Made by a program: the position numbers and the translations under genes. Under the pieces are notes generated by a model. The model did no database searches. It was not told the DNA's origin and saw only the letters and a program-made list of their open reading frames with translations. From PCPOR2b sp965220385 (GTDB lineage Bacteria; Poribacteria; WGA-4E; PCPOR2b), in assembly GCA_965220385.1 (NCBI GenBank), contig OZ244825.1, positions 1 to 64,000 of the forward strand: a DNA stretch of 64,000 nt, in the 5' to 3' direction. Below are positions 1 through 7,997 of this stretch, one piece after another. Positions within the stretch are counted from its first letter, which is position 1, and the number at the start of each line of letters is the position of its first letter.

Positions 1-232
1 CGTGCAACCCCTTTGGTGAGACCAATAGCCAGTGAAGCCCGGCGATTTCGACTTTCGCTCTTTCCGCGGCTTTTCGGATGCGATCTCTTTCGGATTGGCT
101 GATATCCACCACCGATTCCGCGAGCGTGAAAGGTGCAAGTTCCACTGCATCGTAGCCGAGTTCGGCAGCACACAGAAAAACGTCTTCAACCCCCCAATCC
201 TCAAACATTTCGTTGCAGATAGCCAGTTTCAT
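1..232 (-). CDS. Sugar phosphate isomerase/epimerase (xylose-isomerase-like TIM barrel), 3' part cut off by window edge
   Basis: The minus strand is open from an ATG at 232 to the window edge and gives 77 residues beginning MKLAICNEMF, with a GYDAVELAPF segment near residue 30. A first strand, an acidic/aromatic loop and a 'xxGYDAVEL' second strand are typical of the AP endonuclease 2 / xylose-isomerase-like TIM-barrel family. An AGGAG ribosome site lies just upstream of the ATG. The family isomerises or epimerises sugars or sugar derivatives, often beside Gfo/Idh/MocA oxidoreductases. The metal-binding residues lie in the missing part, so substrate and activity cannot be judged. The opposite-strand frame over this stretch is a shadow. 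Confidence 0.75.
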   Translation of the reverse strand, partial: MKLAICNEMFEDWGVEDVFLCAAELGYDAVELAPFTLAESVVDISQSERDRIRKAAERAKVEIAGLHWLLVSPKGLH

Positions 233-314
233 GGTCTACTCCTAATTCCACCTATGGTGGATTTTGGAATCACTTAGACACTCCCAATGCACATCCAACC
301 CCCTAAATCCCGCC

Positions 315-328
315 CCCGATAAATCGGG
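315..328. repeat. Short CCCGAT-ATCGGG hairpin, REP-like
   Basis: A perfect 6-bp inverted repeat (CCCGAT, 2-nt loop, ATCGGG) lies in the gap between two minus-strand genes. A variant with the same arms is at 35489-35502, also preceded by an AATCCCGCC string, so this may be a small dispersed palindromic repeat. It has no T-run and is a weak terminator candidate. Confidence 0.4.
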
Positions 329-415
329 ATGTACCACTTGTCAGGGGGACTTTGGAAACTTTGCGAAAGTCGGATTTGTTGGTAAATGTCTACTTATTTC
401 TCTGATTTACCATAA

Positions 416-1012
416 TTAAGGGTTTTCCTTCCACCGCTGGATAAGATTTGTGTCAATGTCAAACTGATCCAGCACCTTCGTGATCACAAAATTTATCATG
501 TCATCAACCGTCTTGGGGAAGTGGTAAAAGCCGGGCATCGCAGGCAGCACTACCACACCAAGTCGGGAGAGTTTGAGCATATTTTCGAGATGGATAGGAC
601 TGAGCGGTGTTTCACGCGGCACAAGGACCAGTTTGCGATGCTCCTTGATACAGACATCGGCAGCACGGTGGATGAGGTTTCGAGAAATACCGGACGCTAT
701 TGCGGCGACAGTTCCCATGCTGCACGGCGCAACGACCATACCGGCGGTGCGAAAAGATCCGCTGGCAATTGACGCGCCGATGTCGGACTGATGGTGATAA
801 ATCACTCGATCTGACGAATGACCGATTAGGGATTCAAGATGGAAATCGTTCAGATCTACGCGGATCTGTAATTCTTCCCACAACGCCCTTACACCGGAAT
901 CAGAAATCGTCAAGTGGATTTCATAGTCATCGAATTGCGTGAGAAGGTCGAGCAGACGTACACCGTAGATGACGGCACTTGCCCCCGTTATCCCAACAAT
1001 TATACGCTTCAA
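416..1012 (-). CDS. ubiX: UbiX/Pad1-type flavin prenyltransferase
   Basis: This 198-residue protein matches the usual UbiX length. UbiX enzymes attach a dimethylallyl group to FMN, giving prenylated FMN, the cofactor of UbiD-type decarboxylases. Visible family motifs are the N-terminal nucleotide loop GITGAS (residues 7-12), SGSF (84-87), the PCSMG loop (96-100), PRETP (132-136) and the C-terminal AMPGFYHFP segment (158-166). The start is TTG at 1012, supported by a GGGAGGGG ribosome site. Canonical UbiX often reads GASGA after the first loop, whereas this one reads GASAV. No UbiD partner is in the window, so the decarboxylase served is unknown. It follows a DUF2281 gene on the same strand with a gap of about 100 bp and may share its transcript. 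Confidence 0.9.
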   Translation of the reverse strand: MKRIIVGITGASAVIYGVRLLDLLTQFDDYEIHLTISDSGVRALWEELQIRVDLNDFHLESLIGHSSDRVIYHHQSDIGASIASGSFRTAGMVVAPCSMGTVAAIASGISRNLIHRAADVCIKEHRKLVLVPRETPLSPIHLENMLKLSRLGVVVLPAMPGFYHFPKTVDDMINFVITKVLDQFDIDTNLIQRWKENP

Positions 1013-1110
1013 GCACCCCTCCCAGCTTCGTAAGGTGTAATGTGTGAAAAGCCGATGTGCCCTTCAACCAGCCTATCGAAAATTGAAGGGAACAATCTGT
1101 CCTGCCCTTC

Positions 1111-1329
1111 TCACACCCACCTCTCCTTCAAATCGGATTCATCGTAGATTGGCACACCTTCGTCTTCAATATCACGCATCGCTGCAGCCAATGATAGATG
1201 GGACCAATCCAAATCCTCTTTTCGCACACTTTGGCGCTGCATGAGAAATTCAATAAAATTCAGCGCTTCTGCTTGCAACGGTTCAGGCAATTTCTGAGCT
1301 TGTTCGTGAATCCTCTCAGCAGTAGTCAT
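1111..1329 (-). CDS. DUF2281-like small protein (antitoxin-like, unpaired)
   Basis: The 72-residue product begins MTTAERIHEQAQKLPEPLQ and contains ALNFIEFLMQ, the conserved core of DUF2281 proteins (known to resemble VapB-type antitoxins), followed by an acidic C-terminal half. An AGGAAAC ribosome site precedes the ATG. Such proteins usually sit immediately upstream of a PIN-domain toxin. Here the next gene downstream is UbiX and no toxin is visible, so this is a solitary antitoxin-like gene. It begins 23 bp after the stop of the LarA-like gene, suggesting cotranscription. Confidence 0.7.
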   Translation of the reverse strand: MTTAERIHEQAQKLPEPLQAEALNFIEFLMQRQSVRKEDLDWSHLSLAAAMRDIEDEGVPIYDESDLKERWV

Positions 1330-1352
1330 AATAGTTTCCTGATGGAGGAACG

Positions 1353-2615
1353 TTACTCTTCATGGAACGCTGGCAGGTTGTCGTCGGCATTAAATGCTAA
1401 AGGTTTCAGCTCGCCGATGACCTCCAGATCGGTACGCAGGTTTGCGTCTTCAAGCAGTGCTTCGGAGATGTCCACCTCTGCCAAGCCGAGGGTACTCTCA
1501 ATGCGCACCACTTTTGCCTCTTCCGGCGGCGTTAGTCCAATCGTGTTCAGTGCGACATCGATAGCTTCCCGATCTGTATCGTAATAGAAGGGTGTTTTCG
1601 ATTTCTGCGGTCCCATCCCGGTGATACCGTTCATATACGTCGCATGTCGATCCATCTTTTCCACAAGGCGCGTCGTGGTGAAGTCTGCCAACCCAACCCC
1701 TGTTGCGTTGCCGTCGCTGTCGTCTGTCAGATCTCGGACGAAGATTCGCACAATCGCGGGTTTCTCTGGTTCTGGTTCAAGGATCTGCATCATACGACCG
1801 ATGATGTTCGTATCCATGCCGGTGCCGCTGATGTTCTTGCCCATCCAGTCCACAATTAAGAGATCGAAGGCATCAAACGGCAGGCGTCCCATCAATGACT
1901 TTGATTCGACGAGGAGTTCCCGTTCGCGACGCATTATCTCATCGCCGCGTACTGCGGCAACCTTCGCTGTATCCTCGTGTGCGTTTTCGACCAGTCCAAC
2001 GCCAAAGGCAACCTTTCCAGCATCTATGAGCAATCCGGTAACCGTCCGGATGATATGCTCAAACCCATAGTGGAAGAAGGCGCGGTGGTACATATTCGCA
2101 CCGTGCTGCTTGCCAAATCCAATTGTTAACATCTTCAGCATACCGCTTTCGACCGTGCCTCTGAAATCGGTGTGTGCTTTAACGCGATTGATTGGGACGA
2201 TGTGATCTGCGTTGGCGGCGTGGGTATCAAGGAATACCGGCAGTCCATCAGCGGTCTTTCCGATTTCAACAACCTCCATCGTTGCCTTGATCGGTACCCC
2301 GACTGTCTCTTCGGTCACACCGTAATGCTCTAATACCGCTCGCTGTCCTTCTGCGGTCGCGCCACCGTGGCTCCCCATCGCTGGTACAACAAACGGTTTT
2401 GCACCGATGTCCTTGAGGTAATCCGCTGTTGCCTTGATGACGATATCAATATTTGCAACCCCGCGGCTGCCACCGCCAATAGCGACACTATCTCCTTTGC
2501 CGACAATTGACGCGGTGCCGATCTGATCCAATTCCGCTTTAACTGCGGCGGGCAGGTCTGCGATGACAGGGGCATCGAAATGTTGTTTTATACGCACCAT
2601 ATTTGGTAATGCCAT
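1353..2615 (-). CDS. LarA-like (DUF2088) nickel-pincer-type isomerase homologue
   Basis: A 420-residue protein. The strongest motif is VPAMGSHGGATAEG (residues about 77-90), followed by NRVKAHTDFRG near residue 150 and a GMLKMLTIGFGKQHGA segment near 170. These match the lactate racemase (LarA) superfamily, whose members use a nickel-pincer nucleotide and a His/Lys-rich site to move hydrogens on 2-hydroxy acids. I chose ATG 2615 because TGGAGG lies 8 nt upstream; a longer frame to 2678 has no comparable site. The substrate is unknown. LarB/LarC/LarE cofactor-maturation genes are not in the window. Placement next to the sugar-acid enzymes suggests hydroxy-acid isomerisation (inference). Confidence 0.75.
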   Translation of the reverse strand: MALPNMVRIKQHFDAPVIADLPAAVKAELDQIGTASIVGKGDSVAIGGGSRGVANIDIVIKATADYLKDIGAKPFVVPAMGSHGGATAEGQRAVLEHYGVTEETVGVPIKATMEVVEIGKTADGLPVFLDTHAANADHIVPINRVKAHTDFRGTVESGMLKMLTIGFGKQHGANMYHRAFFHYGFEHIIRTVTGLLIDAGKVAFGVGLVENAHEDTAKVAAVRGDEIMRRERELLVESKSLMGRLPFDAFDLLIVDWMGKNISGTGMDTNIIGRMMQILEPEPEKPAIVRIFVRDLTDDSDGNATGVGLADFTTTRLVEKMDRHATYMNGITGMGPQKSKTPFYYDTDREAIDVALNTIGLTPPEEAKVVRIESTLGLAEVDISEALLEDANLRTDLEVIGELKPLAFNADDNLPAFHEE

Positions 2616-2815
2616 GTTCAGTCCTCCATATCTGTGAAATGCTGTTACCATGTTACCAGAAGTTCGGGTGAATAACAAGAGAGAAATGCGACGTGCATGG
2701 AATGGAAGGCAGGAATCGGTTCATCCGAAGCGATAACGGCGCCGATATTTTGCCGTTCCGATTTTGTATCCCCTTAGTGCTTACTACTTTACAAAGGGTA
2801 GATGGAAAGAGCGAA

Positions 2816-4396
2816 CTATGTTCCACTCAAACTCACCCGCTCGAACCTTCTTGGTTCAATCTGTAAGTCACGCCAATCGGAATCTGCGTCCGGTTCCACT
2901 TTCGCGCGCCAAGAGAAGGATAGCGTTGAATCGCCACCATTATAGAATACCATATCCCCGTAACCCTCCATAGGCGGTCGTGTCAGCGATAGGAGGTCTT
3001 CAGGTAGCCGATGCTCACCGGCGTCCGTCCGTGCTTCCAACATCGGTACAACCGCGCTCTGGATTTCACGTGTGCCGAGCAGTAGCGGACCGTAGCACGA
3101 GGTGACAACTCCGTGTCCCCAATTCCGTCCGTGTCCCGCTGCGACTGAGCAGACGGCACCGCCCATATCCGCATGTTCCCTGCCGCCGCGAAGCACTCTT
3201 CGTGCGATCTTCAGGCGCGTTGACGCGCTTCGGAATGCCCGCATTGCAAACTCCGGGTTACCGCTGAGTTGGTAAGCGAGGGTCATCGCTGCGGTCGATG
3301 GCTCTTGAATCGGCTGCACCGAACCGTCGTCGGACCATTCGCCCCAATACGCCATATCTGCTCGACGACCGACGCCCAATTCCCGTCGCCGAACCTCCTG
3401 CGGAAAGACGAGCGCAAGGTGTTGGGGTACAGGCGGCAGCCCTGTCAGTTGACCGCGAATGAGCTGATCAAAAGTTGTGTCATCGAATGTGCGACGATAG
3501 TAACTGATTGCGGCGGCAGCGGGGTCGTGGTAGGGGTCAAGTACGGATTCAACGAGTGGTTCTACGATCCGTTTTGCAGCATCTTTGAAAGCTGCTTCTC
3601 CCGACAGATGGTAGAGATCTCCCAACGCATAGATCGCACCGGAGGCGAGCAGATTCTCGATTCCCGCCAACGGGTCGCCTCCGAGGTGATGCGTGCCGTG
3701 AGCGGCTATCCGATGCAGTTTTTTCTCCTCAACTTCCGCTTCGCCCACGCCGTTTCCGTCCAAATCCCAGAGCAGCGGCATCGGCGATTCAGCAGCGATG
3801 ATCCGCTCTGCCCGTTTCCGACCATATCGCAGCGACCAATCGAGGTAACGTTCCTCTCCTGTGATCCGATATGCGGCAACGGCGATATGGATGAATCGGA
3901 AATGTTCGGCTAACTCATACGCCGCATCCGCGTCGTTATGGACCGTTTGACTTCCGATGAAATAGCCAACAAAGTTATCGCGATCATAGTCGTACCAAGC
4001 GGGGATCTCCTCCACCCAATTCCCGATATGCTCGGCGGCATCGGTCAGCATCGAACGCGCTTCCTGATCGTCCGGCACAAGATCGATGTATCGTGGCAGA
4101 AATAGCAGAAATGGCTCCGTGCCGTGATGCGCTTCTGCCTCTGGCTCATAGCCGTGCAGACATTCGCGTTCAACCCAACCCGCCAATGCGGATTTCAGGT
4201 CCCCGAAATGTTTCAAGACCGTCTTGTCGCCGGTTACAAGATAGTGAGGAAACCATGCTAGGGCGTAATTGGCTTCATCTTCGCCGCCGCCGTTTGGTCC
4301 GGGCGGATCGAGTGTCATACTCTGCTTCAGCCACCGATCCATCTCTTCGCGGAGATCTACGTAGTATGTATAGCATTCTTTAAGGATGTCGTCCAT
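2816..4396 (-). CDS. Hypothetical protein, probable six-hairpin (alpha/alpha toroid) glycosidase-like fold
   Basis: A 526-residue soluble protein with no signal peptide, starting at ATG 4396 behind AGAGGA. It has alternating helix-rich segments with repeated Trp/Tyr-Gly-Asp patterns, such as EANYALAWFPHYLVTGD near residue 40 and YRITGEERYLDWSLRYG near 180. Segments ending in 'TGDxxxL' or 'TGEERYLDW' are characteristic of alpha/alpha-barrel proteins such as GH88/GH105-like hydrolases and DUF1680-like proteins. I cannot identify catalytic residues or a specific family. It lies on the same strand as, and just downstream of, the desaturase gene (gap 22 bp), though a functional link is not obvious. 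Confidence 0.6.
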   Translation of the reverse strand: MDDILKECYTYYVDLREEMDRWLKQSMTLDPPGPNGGGEDEANYALAWFPHYLVTGDKTVLKHFGDLKSALAGWVERECLHGYEPEAEAHHGTEPFLLFLPRYIDLVPDDQEARSMLTDAAEHIGNWVEEIPAWYDYDRDNFVGYFIGSQTVHNDADAAYELAEHFRFIHIAVAAYRITGEERYLDWSLRYGRKRAERIIAAESPMPLLWDLDGNGVGEAEVEEKKLHRIAAHGTHHLGGDPLAGIENLLASGAIYALGDLYHLSGEAAFKDAAKRIVEPLVESVLDPYHDPAAAAISYYRRTFDDTTFDQLIRGQLTGLPPVPQHLALVFPQEVRRRELGVGRRADMAYWGEWSDDGSVQPIQEPSTAAMTLAYQLSGNPEFAMRAFRSASTRLKIARRVLRGGREHADMGGAVCSVAAGHGRNWGHGVVTSCYGPLLLGTREIQSAVVPMLEARTDAGEHRLPEDLLSLTRPPMEGYGDMVFYNGGDSTLSFSWRAKVEPDADSDWRDLQIEPRRFERVSLSGT

Positions 4397-4418
4397 TAGG
4401 TCCTCTCACAGGTTGAGG

Positions 4419-5432
4419 CTAAGCGTCTGATGGTAACGGCAATTCAGGCGTGTACTGATATTCCGGATCCGTCTCCTGTATCTTCAGGATTGTAATAATC
4501 TCTTTCCAGGTTTGATAAAGACCGACCGGGCAACGCGGAAGTTCATGTCTAATTAGCCTATGCAGTTTCCCGAGGTTGTAGCATGGGACTGCGGCATACA
4601 TGTGGTGTTCTATGTGAAAATTCATGTGCCAGTATAGGAACTGAACCAACGGATTCAGAGTGATTGTCCGGCAGCAGAGCCGGAAATCCGGCACATTATC
4701 TGTAAGCCCCACATGCTGAGTGGTGTTACAGAGGAAAAGGAGCCAGCCGCCGTATGCCGGAGCCAGCGTGATAAGGACCGGCACCAGCCAGAGACCGAAG
4801 TAGAGTGAGACACCAAGGATCGAAACGTGACCCACGAGCTGGATGCGCGCCCAGTTGAACAGCTCTCGGCGTTTGTCCACCCCCGATTCAGGGAACATGA
4901 CCGTTGCTTCGTGATCGTCCAGCTTACCGAAACTGAGCCGAATAATTGACTTCCAGCGGGCGTAGAATCCCCACGGATTCACAACCGCACTTTTCAGGAA
5001 GCCGGTGAACGTCAATTTTACCGGGAACACGACTTCATAATCGTCCGGAGGGTGTAGCGTATATTTGTGATGTTCGGAGTGGCTCGCCCAGAACCGAACG
5101 TGGCTATACGCACCAAGAAAGCTAAAGATTCGCAGGAAGAAGACATTCAAGAATCTGGTCTTGAAAACCGAGTTATGACATAATTCATGAAATCCGTTCA
5201 GGAGGAACGCCCACATAGTTCCATGGAGGAATAGAATCGCCAGCAGTACCGGTAGGGGTAGGTTCGCTGCGGCGTAAAAGGCACCGGTTCCTGTCAACGC
5301 GAGCAATCCGAGATGACCGAGCGTTTGGAGCATTCCTTTCCAGTCGCTGCGTTGGTTGAGAGATCTAAAAACTTCACGGTCAATCTGCGGTCTATACCAA
5401 TTAATCTTTCGTTGATCTGCATCGTTGTTCAT
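4419..5432 (-). CDS. Membrane fatty-acid desaturase
   Basis: A 337-residue membrane protein with the three histidine clusters of membrane desaturases: HELCH (residues 82-86), HSEHH (118-122) and HIEHH (273-277). These bind the di-iron centre that inserts a double bond, or hydroxylates, at an acyl chain using O2. Hydrophobic segments lie near residues 38-80, 98-112 and 198-240. I chose ATG 5432, with AAGGAAA 8 nt upstream; the longer frame up to 5492 adds an unrelated-looking leader. Spacing of the boxes fits FA_desaturase (PF00487) acyl-lipid or related desaturases, but regiospecificity cannot be read. It follows the alcohol dehydrogenase gene on the same strand, about 95 bp away. Confidence 0.88.
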   Translation of the reverse strand: MNNDADQRKINWYRPQIDREVFRSLNQRSDWKGMLQTLGHLGLLALTGTGAFYAAANLPLPVLLAILFLHGTMWAFLLNGFHELCHNSVFKTRFLNVFFLRIFSFLGAYSHVRFWASHSEHHKYTLHPPDDYEVVFPVKLTFTGFLKSAVVNPWGFYARWKSIIRLSFGKLDDHEATVMFPESGVDKRRELFNWARIQLVGHVSILGVSLYFGLWLVPVLITLAPAYGGWLLFLCNTTQHVGLTDNVPDFRLCCRTITLNPLVQFLYWHMNFHIEHHMYAAVPCYNLGKLHRLIRHELPRCPVGLYQTWKEIITILKIQETDPEYQYTPELPLPSDA

Positions 5433-5527
5433 ACAGCGTGTTTCCTTTCGGTTCGCTAACATTTGTATCACATGGCCTGTGGTGAGAACCAAATTTCCTA
5501 CACATACTCGTTCTATTATACACTGGA

Positions 5528-6619
5528 TTAGAAGCGGATGAGTCCGCGTGCGACCTCCCCGTTGAGCATGTCGCTGAACGCCTCATTCACCTCTTCTAAT
5601 TGATAGGTTCGGGTAATCAGTTCGTCCAACTTGAGCAGACCCGCCCGGTAAAGTGCAAGCAAACGTGGCATGTCGTAGCGGGGACGCGCCGAACCGTAGT
5701 TGCTGCCCATTATCGTTTTTTCGCCCCAGAACACAATTCCTGCATCAAGCGAGAGCGGCTCAAGCGGTGGAGCGCCCACCCAAATAGCCTTTCCTCGATT
5801 TCGTATTGCTTGCACCGTTTGTTCATAGGTGGTGCGTGTGCCGATCGCTTCAAAGGCATAATCTGCGCCTAAGTCATCCGTCAAGGCTTGGATCTCTGGA
5901 ATCGGGTCGATGTCGGTGGCGTTAATCGTATGCGTGGCACCGAACTGACGCGCCATTTCCAGCTTTGAATCCACCAGATCAACCACAATAATTTTCTCAG
6001 CACCGGCGATGGCTGCCCCCTGAACGACGTTTAAGCCAATGCCGCCCGCACCAAAGAGTACAACGCTGCTACCCGGACGGACTTGCGCGGTATTGGTCGC
6101 TGCACAAACCCCCGTCGTAACGCTACAGCCGATGAGGGCAGCCGTATCCAACGGAATGTCATTCTCAATAGGGATAGCGCACTCTTGTGGAATTACGCTG
6201 TATTCGGCAAAGGAAGCCACCATGCCAAAGTGATGGATGGGCACTCCGTTCTTTTTATAGCGTGTCGTGCCATCAAGCAGGCGGCCACGCCCTCCCTGTC
6301 TTGCTGTCATACAGAGGTTGCCATGCCCCTGCGCGCAGTAACTACAGTGACCGCACGATGGCACCCACGAGAGAATCACGTGATCACCCGGTTTCACTAA
6401 CGTAACGCCGGGACCGACCTCCTCAACAACACCGGCACCTTCATCGCCCAACACTGCGGGGAACGGGATGCTCAACATGCCGGTAACTGCGTGATAGCAG
6501 CTGTGACAAACCCCGGTCGCTGCAATCTTGACGACAATTTCTCCCGCTTTGGGACCTTCCATCTCAATATCTTCGACGACAACCTGTTGGTTCAGTCCAT
6601 ATAGAACTGCAGCTTTCAT
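5528..6619 (-). CDS. Zinc-dependent medium-chain alcohol dehydrogenase
   Basis: A 363-residue MDR-family dehydrogenase. The first catalytic-zinc ligand is Cys38 in TGVCHSC. The second position is GDEGAG (58-63), where most relatives have GHE, so the zinc ligand His is replaced by Asp. The structural-zinc lobe is intact, with Cys at 89, 92, 95 and 103. The Rossmann glycine loop GAGGIG lies near residue 190, followed by IVVD, whose acidic end favours NAD over NADP. Length and motifs fit class-III-like or NDMA-type alcohol dehydrogenases acting on primary alcohols or aldehydes. The start at 6619 has a GGAGG site. The substrate is unknown. Confidence 0.88.
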   Translation of the reverse strand: MKAAVLYGLNQQVVVEDIEMEGPKAGEIVVKIAATGVCHSCYHAVTGMLSIPFPAVLGDEGAGVVEEVGPGVTLVKPGDHVILSWVPSCGHCSYCAQGHGNLCMTARQGGRGRLLDGTTRYKKNGVPIHHFGMVASFAEYSVIPQECAIPIENDIPLDTAALIGCSVTTGVCAATNTAQVRPGSSVVLFGAGGIGLNVVQGAAIAGAEKIIVVDLVDSKLEMARQFGATHTINATDIDPIPEIQALTDDLGADYAFEAIGTRTTYEQTVQAIRNRGKAIWVGAPPLEPLSLDAGIVFWGEKTIMGSNYGSARPRYDMPRLLALYRAGLLKLDELITRTYQLEEVNEAFSDMLNGEVARGLIRF

Positions 6620-6655
6620 CGCTTTTCCTCCGGTGGTTAGGCTATTTTTCGATCG

Positions 6656-6907
6656 TCAATGAGAATTCGCATACGCTTGTGTTAGCAGCATCTCTTTTGC
6701 TAATTCCAACGTTTGGGTAGCTTGGTCACGACTTACAGAAGGAAAATCATATAGGAACTCGTCAAGGCTATTGCCAGCTTCCAAATAGTCAATCAGGTTT
6801 TTGATGGGAACGCGAGTACTCTTAAACACAGGTGTGCCAGAAAGAATTTCATCATTGCATGTGATAACACTGTCCACCGCTATCGTTTTTAGTTTTTTAG
6901 GTTCCAT
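6656..6907 (-). CDS. DUF433 family protein (antitoxin-like)
   Basis: The 83-residue product carries the DUF433 signature: 'CNDEILSGTPVFKSTRVPI' (residues about 17-35) followed by LIDYLEAGNSLDEFLYDFP. DUF433 proteins are helix-turn-helix-like partners of DUF5615 PIN-like toxins. A GAGGAGA site precedes ATG 6907. The gene just downstream on the same strand is the alcohol dehydrogenase, and no PIN-like toxin frame is seen on either side. It is therefore an orphan, unlike the DUF433/DUF5615 pair at 14.5-15.3 kb. The structured repeat at 6961-7120 lies directly upstream and may have separated it from its original promoter. Confidence 0.75.
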   Translation of the reverse strand: MEPKKLKTIAVDSVITCNDEILSGTPVFKSTRVPIKNLIDYLEAGNSLDEFLYDFPSVSRDQATQTLELAKEMLLTQAYANSH

Positions 6908-6960
6908 AGTTTACCATCTCCTCGGTGATCTCACTTTATCAATAGAGTTGTTATCTTAAC

Positions 6961-7120
6961 CTAAGTTGCTAGTTATAGAAAACGTTGAAAACCGACCGAG
7001 TGAAAGCCAAATTAAATCAATGACCGCTCGCAGTGGATTGACAAATCCACTGCATACGCGCAAAGATGGCTTGGATATGTCTATCCAAGCCGAGCGGGTT
7101 GGACGACTAGCAACTTGCGT
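6961..7120. mobile_element. MITE-like structured repeat, copy 1
   Basis: A 160-bp non-coding element, closely similar to 54053-54213. Its ends are inverted repeats with the shared core AAGTTGCTAGTT: left end 6963-6974, reverse complement near the right end. Inside are two perfect stem-loops, 7030-7053 (10-bp stem, GCAGTGGATT arm) and 7068-7091 (10-bp stem, GGCTTGGATA arm), both with 4-nt loops. They are enclosed by CCGCTCG/CGAGCGG arms (7024-7030 and 7091-7097), so a single strand can fold into a branched, cloverleaf-like shape. The flanks show only a weak direct repeat (TATCTTAAC against TATCTCACA). It lies between the orphan DUF433 gene and a dioxygenase gene, both on the minus strand. No transposase is encoded, so it would need one in trans. 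Confidence 0.75.
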
Positions 7121-7178
7121 TATCTCACAGTTTAGGTCTAAGAATCAGTCTATTTCCGAAAATCGCCATAGAGTAGGT

Positions 7179-7985
7179 TTACAGCGTATCCTCTCTCACC
7201 CAATGCCGAAACAACGGTTTTACGTGACTGGGGAAAGCGTCGTAAACGCCCGGCGGGATAGGTGGCACGTTGTTCTCCTTCCCACCGGTCTCGTCTACAA
7301 TCCGGGTGCGCTCATCTGAACCGTCCATCAGCACATCCAAGTTGAGCCACCACGGCGCGTAGCGGACTACGACGGAGGTGCGCGGTTGATCTGTCCTATT
7401 CGGGGCGGTGGCATGCCACATGCGGCTATCCATCACAAGCACACTACCCGCGGGGCCCGTCGCCTGCATTTCGGTCGGGTAGGGTGCATTTGGATCAACG
7501 CCGTTGTTTCCGGTCGGGTTGTTGTTTGACCGGTGGCTGCCGGGAACGATAAGAGTGCCCCCGTTTTCACAGGTGAACGGTGAGAGCATCCACAGTGTTG
7601 TGAGGTGCATCGTCGCGTCGGGATACGGGGCAGGGATGTGTCCCGCGTTGTTCTGATTAAAGGGCCAATCTCCGTGCCATCCGCCGCGCTGGTTTCCCGG
7701 ATAGTTAATCGTGCCGGTCGTAAAGGATACCCGCATATGGGGTCCTAACAGCGCTTCGACCAGAGCAAGCATACGCCGGTCAGCCAAGTACGGAGCGATC
7801 GATTGATCGTAGCGGATGAACCCCGGCACATGACCGATAGCGTCAGGGGCATTGGGATTGCCGTGCACGACGGTTGTTCGCTCAACGCTCTCGCGCACGG
7901 CATCAACCTCATTTTCTGGGATGACCCCCTCTATGACATACCACCCATCCATTTTCAGATGTTGCAACGCTTGATCCAAGCTCAT
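7179..7985 (-). CDS. Phytanoyl-CoA dioxygenase (PhyH) family Fe(II)/2-oxoglutarate oxygenase
   Basis: A 268-residue PhyH-family protein. The iron-binding facial triad is visible as His104-x-Asp106 in GGWHGDWPF and the distal His191 in MWHATAPN. Arg202 in PRTSVVVRYA is placed to bind 2-oxoglutarate. These enzymes hydroxylate small molecules or lipids using O2 and 2-oxoglutarate. A GGAGG site precedes ATG 7985. The gene starts 12 bp after the Gfo/Idh/MocA gene and belongs to the same minus-strand run with hydantoinase B, which suggests a shared catabolic transcript. The true substrate is unknown. A second, divergent PhyH gene is at 33 kb. Confidence 0.9.
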   Translation of the reverse strand: MSLDQALQHLKMDGWYVIEGVIPENEVDAVRESVERTTVVHGNPNAPDAIGHVPGFIRYDQSIAPYLADRRMLALVEALLGPHMRVSFTTGTINYPGNQRGGWHGDWPFNQNNAGHIPAPYPDATMHLTTLWMLSPFTCENGGTLIVPGSHRSNNNPTGNNGVDPNAPYPTEMQATGPAGSVLVMDSRMWHATAPNRTDQPRTSVVVRYAPWWLNLDVLMDGSDERTRIVDETGGKENNVPPIPPGVYDAFPSHVKPLFRHWVREDTL

Positions 7986-7997
7986 GGCAGTTGCCTC

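Noticed and set aside
32..277. Plus-strand frame of 81 residues at the left edge
   Set aside because: It is the antisense shadow of the sugar isomerase/epimerase gene, which has a ribosome site and family motifs on the minus strand.
6966..7319. Plus-strand frame through the structured repeat
   Set aside because: It runs across the hairpin element into the antisense of the dioxygenase gene; no codon signal or ribosome site.
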